NCBI RefSeq assembly: GCF_011290505.1 | Contig: NZ_JAANPV010000008.1 | Coordinates: forward strand, 124,001 to 188,000 | Source of the DNA: Paenalcaligenes suwonensis | GTDB taxonomy: Bacteria; Pseudomonadota; Gammaproteobacteria; Burkholderiales; Burkholderiaceae_B | Direction: 5' to 3' | DNA length: 64,000 bases | In this document: piece after piece, positions 7,328 to 16,397 of the stretch | Layout: every line of letters starts with the position of its first letter | How positions within the stretch are numbered: the stretch's first letter is position 1 | Made by a program: the position numbers and the translations under genes | The notes under the pieces: generated by a model | Databases searched by the model: none | Told to the model about the DNA's origin: nothing | What the model saw: the letters and a program-made list of their open reading frames with translations, nothing else

Positions 7328-8917
7328 ATGCAGCAACATCAGGATGTGGTCGTTGTGGGCAGCGGTATCAACGCGTTATGTTGTGCCGCACTGCTTGCCT
7401 GTAGAGGGTTAACCGTAACCGTACTAGAGCGCAACGCTGTAGCGGGTGGCTGCATTCGCACCGAGGAGCTCTTCCCCGGCTTTACCCACGATGTGTTTTC
7501 CAGCTGGTATCCCCTGTTTGTAGGGGGTGCCGCATATGCTGAGTTGGCACAACCGTTGGCGGATGCAGGTTTGCGCTTTGTGTCAGGCAACTACAGTACC
7601 GGGTTAGCTACTCCGCACGGCACCGGTATTGCGTTGCGCCAAGATATTGCCGATACCGTACAGCGCCTAAATGCTATAGCCCCCGGTGATGGCGATGCCA
7701 TAGGGCAAGCTGCGAATCAGATCTTCGGCCCTGATGCAGGCTTGGTGTTTGGGCTAATGGGCAACGACCCCTACAGTTGGAAAACCAGCAAATTGCTGTT
7801 TTCGTCTTGGCGACAACGTGGCCTAGACGGCATGATGCACTTTGCGTCTGAGTCCTTAGAAAACTTCAGACGCTGGGCTGAATACGCCTTGCAACATGAC
7901 TTAAGCCGCGCCCTGATTGCCCCTTGGGTATTACACAGTGGCTTAGGCCCAGACGAAGCGGCGTCCTCCCTCATTGGCAAACTCACCTTCTCGGCAGTGG
8001 TCGCAGGTGGCATGCCAGTGGTAGAAGGCGGTAGCTATAACTTAGTAGAGGCCTTCATTCGTGTGATTGAATCGCGGGGCGGCCAACTGTTGACGAATCA
8101 AGACGTGGAAGAAGTCTTAGTAGAAAACGGCAAGGCCATAGGCGTACGCACCACCACGCAACAGCGCTATCTAGCGAGCAAAGCTGTAGTCTGTAACGTT
8201 ACCCCCAATCAACTGTACGAAAAACTGCTGCCCCAAGCGGACGACAGCCACAAGCAAATGGCGCGTCGTTACCGCTATGGGCGGGGTGGCATGCAAATAC
8301 ACTTCGCCTTAAAAGAGCGCCCCCAGTGGCTCAACCCCGAGCTACTGAACGTGCCTATGGTGCACGTGACCGAAAGCATGGAGCAAGTATGTGCCTCGGT
8401 AGTAGAGGCCAATAATGGCTGGTTGCCTGCAAAGCCTACTCTGGCTGTAGGCCAACCCGTTGCGGTAGACCCTAGTCGCGCACCGGATGGCAGTTGGATA
8501 CTGTGGGTGCAAATGCAAGACATGCCTTCTTCTGTGAAAGCAGATATGGGCAACGAGCTGCCTATTCCAGCAGATGGCCGCTGGAACGACACCTTACGCG
8601 ACGGCATGACAGAACGGGTACGACAGCGCTTAGAAACCGTGATGCCTGGTTTTAGCGAACATATTGTTGGCTGCAAAGCCTACAGCCCAGCAGATTTAGA
8701 GGCATGGAATATTAACTTGGTGGGTGGCGACCCGTATTCAGGGGTGTGTTCGCCTGACCAGTTTTTCTTTATGCGTCCATTTGCGGGCGATAACAAAACC
8801 CGTACGGGGCGCACGCCTATTTCTAATCTGTTCCAAATAGGCGCATCGGTGCACCCAGGGCCTGGTTTAGGTGGTCAATCGGGGTATTTGGCGGCTCAAC
8901 GCATCCGCAAAGCCTAA
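7328..8917 (+). CDS. FAD-dependent oxidoreductase, phytoene-desaturase-like
   Basis: A 529-residue flavoprotein of the phytoene dehydrogenase/amine oxidase superfamily. The FAD motif VVVVGSGINALCCA starts near residue 7, followed by TVLERNAVAGGC (about 30-43). The C-terminal FAD segment reads NLFQIGASVHPGPGLGGQSG (about residues 500-520). Family members desaturate or oxidise hydrophobic substrates; the precise reaction is unknown. It starts three bases after the flavin reductase, which implies co-translation, and ends the operon. It converges on the AraC regulator eight bases away. Its tight link to a StyA/StyB pair is unusual in known styrene clusters. Confidence 0.84.
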   Translation: MQQHQDVVVVGSGINALCCAALLACRGLTVTVLERNAVAGGCIRTEELFPGFTHDVFSSWYPLFVGGAAYAELAQPLADAGLRFVSGNYSTGLATPHGTGIALRQDIADTVQRLNAIAPGDGDAIGQAANQIFGPDAGLVFGLMGNDPYSWKTSKLLFSSWRQRGLDGMMHFASESLENFRRWAEYALQHDLSRALIAPWVLHSGLGPDEAASSLIGKLTFSAVVAGGMPVVEGGSYNLVEAFIRVIESRGGQLLTNQDVEEVLVENGKAIGVRTTTQQRYLASKAVVCNVTPNQLYEKLLPQADDSHKQMARRYRYGRGGMQIHFALKERPQWLNPELLNVPMVHVTESMEQVCASVVEANNGWLPAKPTLAVGQPVAVDPSRAPDGSWILWVQMQDMPSSVKADMGNELPIPADGRWNDTLRDGMTERVRQRLETVMPGFSEHIVGCKAYSPADLEAWNINLVGGDPYSGVCSPDQFFFMRPFAGDNKTRTGRTPISNLFQIGASVHPGPGLGGQSGYLAAQRIRKA

Positions 8918-8924
8918 GACAAGG

Positions 8925-9908
8925 CTAAAGCGTACTGTGACGCACGCGCTGCAAACTTTGACTGGGTGTTTCACCAAAACGGTCACGGTACGCAGCGCTA
9001 AAACGTCCTAAATGGGCAAAGCCCCAACGTAGCGCGATATCGGCAACGGAGCATTCAGCAGAGTCGCCGTGCGTCAGTAAGTCGGCACGTACACGATCTA
9101 AACGCAGTTGGCGCAAATACTGCATAGGGCTAACGCCACAATGTTCTTTAAACGCCACCTGCAAGGTACGTACGCTCACCTGCGTTTGAGCAGCCAACAC
9201 ATCCAGATTAATAGGCTGATCTATGTGTTCGTGTAAGTAGTTTTCCACCTGCTTAATGTGGCGCGGCAAAATAGCGCTGCGCACGCGGTTAAAACCCGAC
9301 TGTTGTACGGGCGGATGCTCACCTAACAAGGTGGTCACTACCAGTTGTTCTAATTGCCGTATCAATAAAGGAGAACGCTGCATGGTAAGCGAGTTACGCG
9401 CACAATCTACTAAGTAACGCAGCATTAACTGCCAACTGACGGATTTATGGCATTCGAACTTGGCCGGAAAATGCACCCCACTCACTAAGGTGTCTACCCC
9501 TAAGTCTTGAGCTGTTTGCTCTAGCAACAATCGATCAATTTTGATCATGATTTGTTCGTTACTAGCTTGCCAGTTCATGTCTATCTCAGCATTGGGGCTT
9601 AGCACCGAGGCCACACCCGGCATGGAATCTACTTCTTCCCCCCCACAGCGCACGGTAGCTTGACCATATTGTGGGATTTGAATGAGGTAATAATCCACTA
9701 GGTCGTCTGGCTGAATACGCACATGAGCACCGTAGCCTAGGCGTATCACATCTACCTGACCAAAGTTGGCATGACGTATACACGACTGCAAGCTGCGCGC
9801 CTTCAACACGCTTAGCTTGTGAGGGGTCAGCATGTTACTGATCAACGTTTGCACCTGATCAGCACTGGAAGACATTACGTTTTCCCAAGAAACAGAATCA
9901 GTACTCAT
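8925..9908 (-). CDS. AraC-family transcriptional regulator
   Basis: A 327-residue regulator. The N-terminal part (about 20-200) resembles the AraC-binding-like sensor domain found in regulators of aromatic catabolism. The C-terminal 100 residues hold two helix-turn-helix units: LDVLAAQTQVSVRTLQVAFKE, and SVADIALRWGFAHLGRFSAAYR with the usual FGETPSQSLQ end. It is convergent with the monooxygenase operon and divergent from the flavin reductase gene at 10072; the 163-base gap between them contains an inverted repeat. It probably controls one or both flanking units in response to a pathway compound, by analogy with AntR/CadR-type regulators. Confidence 0.88.
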   Translation of the reverse strand: MSTDSVSWENVMSSSADQVQTLISNMLTPHKLSVLKARSLQSCIRHANFGQVDVIRLGYGAHVRIQPDDLVDYYLIQIPQYGQATVRCGGEEVDSMPGVASVLSPNAEIDMNWQASNEQIMIKIDRLLLEQTAQDLGVDTLVSGVHFPAKFECHKSVSWQLMLRYLVDCARNSLTMQRSPLLIRQLEQLVVTTLLGEHPPVQQSGFNRVRSAILPRHIKQVENYLHEHIDQPINLDVLAAQTQVSVRTLQVAFKEHCGVSPMQYLRQLRLDRVRADLLTHGDSAECSVADIALRWGFAHLGRFSAAYRDRFGETPSQSLQRVRHSTL

Positions 9909-10028
9909 GACAGATACTCGGAAAACCCATTAACCCAGACTTTAGGCCGTATTGGCTAAAGACCTCTTCTGCATTGCAGTAGAGATAGTTTAGTTATAAA
10001 GTATATAGATCCCTATACGTATATTCCC

Positions 10029-10048
10029 CAACAGCTGTAACACTGTTG
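10029..10048. promoter_or_regulatory. Inverted repeat in the divergent AraC / flavin reductase promoter region
   Basis: CAACAG is followed eight bases later by its reverse complement CTGTTG. It lies 24 bases before the flavin reductase start, inside the only intergenic region shared with the AraC gene. An AT-rich stretch (TATATAGATCCCTATA, about 9993-10008) just upstream could hold promoter elements. A regulator site is plausible by position but unproven. Confidence 0.35.
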
Positions 10049-10071
10049 ATTCACAGGAGACACGATTCACC

Positions 10072-10683
10072 ATGCAGCACGATTACCATACTTATGAACC
10101 TAGCCAAGGGCACGGCCTACGCTACGACCCCATCAGCGCGATTGTGGGCCCACGCGTGATAGGCTGGATTGGCACGCAAAATGCAGCAGGTGAAACCAAC
10201 TTAGCACCGTACAGCTTCTGTAATATTTTCAATTACCGCCCACCCATCATTGCGTTTTCTAGCGTGGGCTACAAAGACAGCGTACGTAACGCGATTGAAA
10301 CTGGGGTCTTTACCTGGAATCTGGCAACCCGTCCTTTAGCCGAGCCCATGAACCTCACCAGTGTTGAGCGCCCAGTAAACGAGTTTGAGCTTAGCCAACT
10401 CACCCCTATCACCAGCCAACACATTACCGCACCACGCGTGGGTGAAAGCCCAGTGTCTCTAGAGTGCCGTGTCACCCAACATTTCCCGCTGCAAAAGCTA
10501 GACGGGCAAACCGATACATGGATGGTGTTAGGCGAAGTGGTGGCCGTGCATATTTCTCCTACGCTGATTAAAGACGGCGTCTACCATACCGCCGCCGCAC
10601 GCCCTATTTTGCGTGGTGGTGGCCCTGGCGACTTCTTTGAAGTCTCAGACCAAACCCTTTTTGATATGCGTAGACCCAGCTAA
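10072..10683 (+). CDS. Flavin reductase-like FMN-binding protein
   Basis: A 203-residue protein of the DIM6/NTAB flavin reductase family. The core NLAPYSFCNIFNYRPPIIAFSS (from about residue 44) and GVFTWNLATRPLAEPMN are typical of the split-barrel FMN fold. The C-terminal extension ILRGGGPGDFFEV is typical of this longer subgroup, which binds FMN and may act as a reductase or as an oxidase-like flavoprotein. AGGAG lies about 12 bases before the ATG. It is the first gene downstream of the divergent AraC promoter region and is followed by a terminator, so it is probably a single-gene transcript. It belongs to a different subgroup from the 175-residue StyB-like protein. Confidence 0.83.
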   Translation: MQHDYHTYEPSQGHGLRYDPISAIVGPRVIGWIGTQNAAGETNLAPYSFCNIFNYRPPIIAFSSVGYKDSVRNAIETGVFTWNLATRPLAEPMNLTSVERPVNEFELSQLTPITSQHITAPRVGESPVSLECRVTQHFPLQKLDGQTDTWMVLGEVVAVHISPTLIKDGVYHTAAARPILRGGGPGDFFEVSDQTLFDMRRPS

Positions 10684-10708
10684 CTTCAGCCCGCTTACCT
10701 TCACCCTC

Positions 10709-10744
10709 AAGGCACTAGCGCAAACCCCTAGGTGCCTTTTTTTT
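10709..10744 (+). terminator. Rho-independent terminator after the flavin reductase
   Basis: AAGGCAC and GTGCCTT form a seven-base-pair stem around a long loop, followed directly by a run of eight T. It lies 25 bases after the stop codon and separates this gene from the TRAP operon that starts at 10829. Confidence 0.7.
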
Positions 10745-10828
10745 ATTTCATCATTAATATATTTAGTATTAAAAATATGAGAACAAATACATTAATAACA
10801 CAGCCCTTGAGGAACGGAGACAACCATC

Positions 10829-11800
10829 ATGATCAAACGCACACTATTGGGTGCCGCCCTACTGTCGTGTAGTTTCTTTAGCGTTCATGCTGAAGAAGTC
10901 ACACTAAAGGCCGTCAGTGCCTTTAACACCGATACCTTCTTCACCGACCGCTTTAAAGTCTTTGTCGATAAGGTGAACGAGGACGGTAAGGGCTTAGTAC
11001 AAATCCAATTTTTAGGTGGCCCCGAAGCGGTACCTACCTTTGAAGTAGGCAATGCGGTGCGTGCAGGTGTGGTGGATCTGGCCAATAGCTCTGCCGTGTT
11101 TCACGCCAACTTGGTACCTGAAGCCTTGGCCATGACGCTCACGGACCGCTCTATTCAAGAGCTACGCGCCAATGGCGGCCATGCGCTCATGGACAAGCTG
11201 CACCAAGACAAAGCCAACATGCTGTGGTTGGCCCGTGTTACGGACGGCTTGCAATACCACATCTACACTAACAAGCCAGTTAGCCAAGCCAGCGATTTGA
11301 AGAAAATGAAGCTGCGTAGCGTCCCTACATACTTGGCTTTTTTCCAAGCGCTAGGGGCTTCTGCGCTACAAGTGCCACCGGGTGAGGTCTACACCGCGCT
11401 TGAGCGTGGCGTGGTAGATGGCTACGGCTGGCCATCGGTAGGGGTGCTGGATTTAGGCTGGCAAGAAAAAACCAAATACCGTATTGATCCCGGCTTCTAC
11501 AACGTGGAAGTGAGCTTGTTCATGAACAAAAATAGCTGGAACAAGCTAGATGATGCCCAAAAAGCCTTCCTACAAGAAAAAATCGAATGGGTAGAGTCCT
11601 TAAATCAAGAAGACCTACAACGTGCTGAACAAGAAAAAGCACGCCAAGCCGAAGCCGGTGTAGAAACCATCACCTTATCGGATGAAGCTGGCCAAGAGCT
11701 ACGCGCTATTGCTTATAAAGCGGGTTGGGATGGCATCGCCAAATCCAGTCCAGCGCATGCAGCCGCCTTGCAAGAACTGTTCGGCGACGACGTGCCGTAA
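10829..11800 (+). CDS. TRAP transporter substrate-binding protein (DctP type)
   Basis: The periplasmic solute-binding subunit of a TRAP transporter, 323 residues. It has a signal peptide (about 1-21, ending VHA). The conserved DctP core includes KKMKLRSVPTYLAFFQALGA (around 151-170), whose arginine normally binds the carboxylate of the ligand, and VYTALERGVVDGYGWP (about 187-202). The ligand is therefore probably an organic acid. AACGGAG lies upstream of the ATG at 10829. It is the first gene of a four-gene set with both membrane subunits and a ketopantoate-reductase-like enzyme. Confidence 0.9.
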   Translation: MIKRTLLGAALLSCSFFSVHAEEVTLKAVSAFNTDTFFTDRFKVFVDKVNEDGKGLVQIQFLGGPEAVPTFEVGNAVRAGVVDLANSSAVFHANLVPEALAMTLTDRSIQELRANGGHALMDKLHQDKANMLWLARVTDGLQYHIYTNKPVSQASDLKKMKLRSVPTYLAFFQALGASALQVPPGEVYTALERGVVDGYGWPSVGVLDLGWQEKTKYRIDPGFYNVEVSLFMNKNSWNKLDDAQKAFLQEKIEWVESLNQEDLQRAEQEKARQAEAGVETITLSDEAGQELRAIAYKAGWDGIAKSSPAHAAALQELFGDDVP

Positions 11801-11859
11801 TGCCTTCCTAGCCAGACCTGCCCCTGCGCGGGGCTGGCGCACTCTTTTTCCTAGCCATT

Positions 11860-12381
11860 ATGAAAACAGCCTCTACTTCTAGTGTAGGCGTGCTTGTGCA
11901 CGGCTATAAATTCATCATGACGGCCTGCGGAGCTCTTGCCGCCATTATCTTCGGACTCATGAGCCTACTGATTGGCTTTGATGTGATCTTGCGTAACTTG
12001 GGCTACGACTGGATTCCCTCCAGCGTAGAGCTGTCTGAGTACATGCTTATGATTGCCACCTTTGCTGGTGCGCCTTGGCTCTTGTATCACAACGGCCACA
12101 TACGTGTGGATGTGATCGTTAACAAACTCCCCACCAGCATTGCCCGCCAACTTGAGGTGCTGTGCAACCTCCTAGGCATTGTAGTTTGTGCCACACTGAC
12201 CTGGCAGTCCTACGTCATTGCCATGGACAACGCCACCAACGGCACATTGGTCTTTAAAGAACTGGTGTTTCCAGAATGGTGGTTAAACCTACCTTTACTC
12301 GCGGCCAGTACGCTACTAACCATTGAGTTCTGCCGTCGCTTGTACCAGTCTATTCACCCACTACGTCAGCAAGGAAACTAA
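11860..12381 (+). CDS. TRAP transporter small membrane subunit (DctQ type)
   Basis: A 173-residue inner-membrane protein with four predicted hydrophobic segments, the layout of TRAP small subunits. The second helix is followed by the family's short conserved region (ELSEYMLMIATFAGAPWLLYHNGHIRVDV), with histidine and arginine-valine-aspartate at its end. It pairs with the large subunit whose gene starts three bases after this stop codon, driving sodium-coupled import of the ligand caught by the upstream binding protein. Confidence 0.88.
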   Translation: MKTASTSSVGVLVHGYKFIMTACGALAAIIFGLMSLLIGFDVILRNLGYDWIPSSVELSEYMLMIATFAGAPWLLYHNGHIRVDVIVNKLPTSIARQLEVLCNLLGIVVCATLTWQSYVIAMDNATNGTLVFKELVFPEWWLNLPLLAASTLLTIEFCRRLYQSIHPLRQQGN

Positions 12382-12383
12382 TC

Positions 12384-13703
12384 ATGGACTGGCCACTCGC
12401 GTTGGGACTGATGCTAGGTTCCCTCTTTTTCTTCATGGCTATAGGCATGCCTGTGGTATTTGCCTTTTTGGCCGTTAACTTAATTGGTGCATGGGTGTTT
12501 TTGGGCGGCGAAATGGGCTTAGGCCAATGGGTACGCAACACCAACTCGTCACTGATTAGTTTCTCCTTAACCCCTATTCCCTTATTTGTGCTGATGGGAG
12601 AAGTGTTATTTCACACGGGATTAGCCTTTAGAGCGATTGATGCCATTGAAAAAGCCATTTCTCGCGTACCCGGAAAACTGTCTATCGTCAGTATTTTAGG
12701 GGGCACTACCTTCGCTACGCTATCTGGTTCATCTATTGCTAATACGGCCATGATGGGCGGCATGATGATGCCTGAAATGATGCGACGCGGTTACCACCCT
12801 ACTATGTCCATGGGCCCCATCATGGCCGTAGGTGGTATTGCCATGCTTATCCCGCCGTCTGCCTTAGCTGTCATGATGGGTAGCTTGGCAGGCATCTCTA
12901 TTGAACGCTTGCTGATAGGCGGCATCTTGCCTGGTATTTTGATGGCCGTAGGCTTTTTAGGCTATGTAGTGATTCGCAGCATTATGCGTCCGCAAGACGC
13001 TCCCGTTAGCGAACAAGACGACTCTGGCTTAAGCGGTTGGCAAAAATGGGGGCCTTTCTGCAAAAACGTGCTGCCACTTTTGGCGATTTTCGTCGCGGTA
13101 GTGGGCTCTATGCTTATAGGTTGGGCATCCCCCACCGAGTCTGCTGCCATTGGGGTATTAGCGTCGGTAATCGCGACCTTTGCCTACCGCGTTTTCAGCC
13201 TGCAAGCCTTATGGAAAAGCTTAATTGAAACCGCCAAAGTGTCAGTAGTGATTCTGTTTATTCTGGCGGCCTCTACCACCTTTGCCCAATTGCTCAGCTT
13301 CTCGGGTGCGAGCACAGGCTTTTTAAACCTAATACGCGGCTTAGACTTGTCTCCGGCGATGCTGATTATCTGCATGCTCTTGGTACTGCTGATTATGGGT
13401 ATGGTGCTGGATCAAATCAGCATGATGATGATCACCCTGCCCTTTTTCATGCCCCTTGCACTGGCCGCCAATATTGATACGGTATGGCTGGGTGTAATGA
13501 TGCTTATTGCGCTGGAAATAGGCTTGCTCACGCCCCCCTTCGGCTTATTGCTGATCGTGATGCAAAGCGTGGTTCCCCCCGCGATACGACTGCCACAAAT
13601 TTATAGAGCTGCCGTACCCTTTATTACCATTGAGCTCGCGGTATTAGTGGCGGTATTTTTCATCCCCGTGATTGCGGTGGGCCTGCCCAATTTGATTAAG
13701 TGA
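12384..13703 (+). CDS. TRAP transporter large membrane subunit (DctM type)
   Basis: A 439-residue inner-membrane protein with about 12 hydrophobic segments. The DctM hallmarks are visible: a GSSIANTAMMGGMMMPEM region near residues 112-132, then the glycine/proline-rich hairpin MAVGGIAMLIPPSALAVMMG, and a second set near the C-terminus around EIGLLTPPFGLLL. This is the transport subunit. The gene follows dctQ by two bases, and its stop codon overlaps a possible GTG start of the next gene. Confidence 0.92.
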   Translation: MDWPLALGLMLGSLFFFMAIGMPVVFAFLAVNLIGAWVFLGGEMGLGQWVRNTNSSLISFSLTPIPLFVLMGEVLFHTGLAFRAIDAIEKAISRVPGKLSIVSILGGTTFATLSGSSIANTAMMGGMMMPEMMRRGYHPTMSMGPIMAVGGIAMLIPPSALAVMMGSLAGISIERLLIGGILPGILMAVGFLGYVVIRSIMRPQDAPVSEQDDSGLSGWQKWGPFCKNVLPLLAIFVAVVGSMLIGWASPTESAAIGVLASVIATFAYRVFSLQALWKSLIETAKVSVVILFILAASTTFAQLLSFSGASTGFLNLIRGLDLSPAMLIICMLLVLLIMGMVLDQISMMMITLPFFMPLALAANIDTVWLGVMMLIALEIGLLTPPFGLLLIVMQSVVPPAIRLPQIYRAAVPFITIELAVLVAVFFIPVIAVGLPNLIK

Positions 13704-13708
13704 TCCCT

Positions 13709-14638
13709 ATGAAAATAGCCATTATCGGAGCAGGAGCCATGGGCAGTCTGTTTGGCAGCCTGCTGAGCAAAGTTAGCCAGCCCGTTTTGTACGACCTGAA
13801 TACCCCACATGTGGATGTGATTAACCGACGCGGTTTGTTGGTGTCCTACCCTGACCGCACCGACACCATTCACATGCGCGCGGTCTCTACTGCCGACGAC
13901 TTAGAGGCTATGGATGCGGTCATTTTGTTTGTAAAGCATCCCTATACCCAACAAGCACTGCTAGATGGCCTGAAAAAGGCCATCACCCCCAGCACGCTAG
14001 TGGTCAGTTTGCAAAACGGCTTAGGCAATACCGAGTTAATGCAGCAAGTGCTAGACCCTGCACAAATCGTGTATGGTTTCAGCACTCTCACCAGCGACTT
14101 GGTAGAACCTGGCCACATACACGTTACCTGTGATTTAAGCCTGAACACGGCTATGTGGCCGTTAAATCATCAACCCAGCCCTGCGTTAAAACGCTTGTGC
14201 GAATTGATGAACCAAGCCGGCCTAAACACCACCATTTCCGCCAATGTAGAACACGATATTTGGATGAAGTTGCTGGTTAATGCGTCACTAAACAGTTTGT
14301 GCGGCATACTGCAGCAACCCGTAGGCCAAGTGGTAGACCTCCCTGAGTCTCGTCAGTTGCTTGAGCACATAGTCTATGAAACCGCCGATGTCGCTCACGC
14401 CAAGGGCTTAGCCATATCTAGGGACAATGCTCTACAGCATGTGCTGCATGTAGCCGAACGCACACGTGACCACGTCCCTTCTATGGCGATTGATATACGT
14501 AACCGTAAACCTACTGAAATCGAAGCCATTAACGGTGCCATCGTCAGGCATGGCAAAGCGCTGCGCGTAGCCACACCCTTTACCGAATGCACCGCTAATT
14601 TGGTGCGCAGCTTGCAACAGCATTACCCTACTGCGTAA
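13709..14638 (+). CDS. Ketopantoate reductase-family oxidoreductase
   Basis: A 309-residue protein of the ApbA/PanE family, which reduces 2-keto acids such as ketopantoate with NADPH. The N-terminal motif is IIGAGAMGSLFG. The catalytic lysine lies in WMKLLVNASLNSL, and the conserved EIEAINGAIV lies near residue 275. The start may be the ATG at 13709 or a GTG at 13700 that overlaps the TRAP stop codon. Being last in a TRAP operon inside a catabolic region, it more likely handles a pathway oxo- or hydroxy-acid than serves pantothenate synthesis, which is inference. Confidence 0.82.
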   Translation: MKIAIIGAGAMGSLFGSLLSKVSQPVLYDLNTPHVDVINRRGLLVSYPDRTDTIHMRAVSTADDLEAMDAVILFVKHPYTQQALLDGLKKAITPSTLVVSLQNGLGNTELMQQVLDPAQIVYGFSTLTSDLVEPGHIHVTCDLSLNTAMWPLNHQPSPALKRLCELMNQAGLNTTISANVEHDIWMKLLVNASLNSLCGILQQPVGQVVDLPESRQLLEHIVYETADVAHAKGLAISRDNALQHVLHVAERTRDHVPSMAIDIRNRKPTEIEAINGAIVRHGKALRVATPFTECTANLVRSLQQHYPTA

Positions 14639-14650
14639 CCTGTATTGCAC

Positions 14651-14696
14651 TACCATGCAAACGGCCCATGAAACATCATGGGCCGTTTGCATGGTA
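14651..14696. terminator. Perfect 21-bp bidirectional terminator hairpin
   Basis: Twenty-one bases starting TACCATGCAAACG are exactly mirrored after a four-base loop (AACA). The hairpin sits 12 bases past the stop of one gene and 12 bases from the stop of the convergent CoA ligase gene. It lacks a long T run on either side, but its length and position fit a shared terminator for both operons. Confidence 0.75.
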
Positions 14697-14708
14697 CTTA
14701 CTGCCGTA

Positions 14709-16337
14709 TTAGGACACGGTTTCTGCTTCGGTATGCAGTCTAAAACGTTGCAACTTACCCGTAGACGTACGTGGCAAGGTTTCTACAAACACCACCTGAC
14801 GTGGGTATTTATAGGGCACGGCATTTTGCTTAGCAAAGTCTTGCAGCGCTTTCACCATCGCCTCACCAGTCTCGTGACCAGCCCGCAGCACCACAAAGGC
14901 TTTTACCACTTGGCCACGTAATTCGTCGGCTACCCCCACTACGGCACATTCCGCTACGGCTGGGTGCATCAATAGCACTTCCTCTACCTCGATGGCCGCA
15001 ATGTTGTAGCCTGCTGAAATGATCAAATCGTCTGTACGCGACTGGTAGTAGAAATAACCATCTTTATCCATGACGTACGCATCGCCCGTCACGTTCCAGC
15101 CATTTTGCACATACACTTTTTGACGGTCATCTGCCAAGTAACGGCAACCCACCGGGCCTTTAACCGCCAAACGACCTACGGTACCCGGCGGCACTTCATT
15201 ACCGTTATCGTCCAATACGGCAGCTTTATAGCCCGGAACCGGCTTACCTGTTGCACCAGGGCGTACATTGCTTTCATCGTGCGAGATAAAAATATGCAGC
15301 ATCTCGGTGGCACCAATACCGTCTATAAGCTCTATACCGGTGGCGTCACGCCATGCTGTGCGAGTAGCCACAGGCAAAGATTCCCCAGCCGACACACACT
15401 TACGCAATGTGCCGTTTCGTAGCACATCACCATGCCCTGCTAGCACGCGGTAAGCCGTAGGTGCCGTAAACAAAATCGTGGCACCAAACTCTTGTACTGC
15501 CGCCAGCAACGGTTCAGGGGTACTTTTTTCCAGCAGCACCGTGCTTGCCCCCACACTCATGGGAAACAGCACCAAACCACCCAAGCCGAAGGTAAAAGCT
15601 AACGGCGGGCTACCAATGAACACATCATCCGCCACGGGCTTCAAAATATGCTTGGCCCAGCCATTACAAATCGCCATCACATCACGATGAAAATGCATGG
15701 TGGCTTTAGGAATACCGGTAGTGCCCGACGTGAAGCCAAACAAGCAGTTATCTTCCGCTGCCGTGTCTACGTTTTCAAACTGTGGCGACACCTGTGCCAT
15801 CAATGCTTCTAGACCATCCGCCGCATCAGTGTTGTAGAACAAAACATGTTGTAGCACTGGCTCTTGCTCTTGCTCTTGCGCTTCTAGCAAAGCTTCCGCT
15901 AACGCCGCATCGCACAATGCAAAGGTAGATTGCGATACCGACACAACTGGCGTGAGTTCTTTCACACGCAACAATGGCATGGTGGTGACGGCAATACCGC
16001 CCGCCTTCATCACCGCAAACCAGCACGCGACTAACATAGGGTTATTGGCGGAACGCAGCAACACACGATTACCGGGCACCAAGCCCATGTTTTGCACCAG
16101 CACGTTCGCGATGCGGTTGGCTTTCTCTTGTAAATCGGCGTACGTCCACGTCAAACCTTCGGCGCGTATACATACTCTGTCGCCTCTTCCTTCGGCTACA
16201 TGCTTATCCAATAACTCTGTGGCGCAGTTCAGTTTTTCCGGAAATTGATACTCTGGCAAATCAAACAGTAACTCTGGCCACCATTCTCGTGGTGGTAGGT
16301 TATCGCGGGCAAAAGTATCTTGGTGTGCACTGTACAT
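14709..16337 (-). CDS. Aryl-CoA ligase (benzoate/2-aminobenzoate-CoA ligase type)
   Basis: An AMP-forming acyl-CoA synthetase of 542 residues, activating a carboxylate with ATP and CoA. The phosphate loop FGFTSGTTGIPKATMHFH lies near residues 200-217. The adenylate motifs are IDGIGATEMLHIF and YFYYQSRTDDLIISAGYNI, and the catalytic lysine is in PRTSTGKLQRF near the C-terminus. Sequence style and length fit the benzoate/2-aminobenzoate ligase group. AGGAGGAG precedes the start. It is the last gene of the livKHMGF run, suggesting that the transporter brings in the aromatic acid that this enzyme activates. The exact acid is not determined. Confidence 0.85.
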   Translation of the reverse strand: MYSAHQDTFARDNLPPREWWPELLFDLPEYQFPEKLNCATELLDKHVAEGRGDRVCIRAEGLTWTYADLQEKANRIANVLVQNMGLVPGNRVLLRSANNPMLVACWFAVMKAGGIAVTTMPLLRVKELTPVVSVSQSTFALCDAALAEALLEAQEQEQEPVLQHVLFYNTDAADGLEALMAQVSPQFENVDTAAEDNCLFGFTSGTTGIPKATMHFHRDVMAICNGWAKHILKPVADDVFIGSPPLAFTFGLGGLVLFPMSVGASTVLLEKSTPEPLLAAVQEFGATILFTAPTAYRVLAGHGDVLRNGTLRKCVSAGESLPVATRTAWRDATGIELIDGIGATEMLHIFISHDESNVRPGATGKPVPGYKAAVLDDNGNEVPPGTVGRLAVKGPVGCRYLADDRQKVYVQNGWNVTGDAYVMDKDGYFYYQSRTDDLIISAGYNIAAIEVEEVLLMHPAVAECAVVGVADELRGQVVKAFVVLRAGHETGEAMVKALQDFAKQNAVPYKYPRQVVFVETLPRTSTGKLQRFRLHTEAETVS

Positions 16338-16397
16338 AGGTCTCCTCCTGCTTATTTTTGTCGTCTTAGCACCGCACTGCCCTGCAAACGTCCCGGC

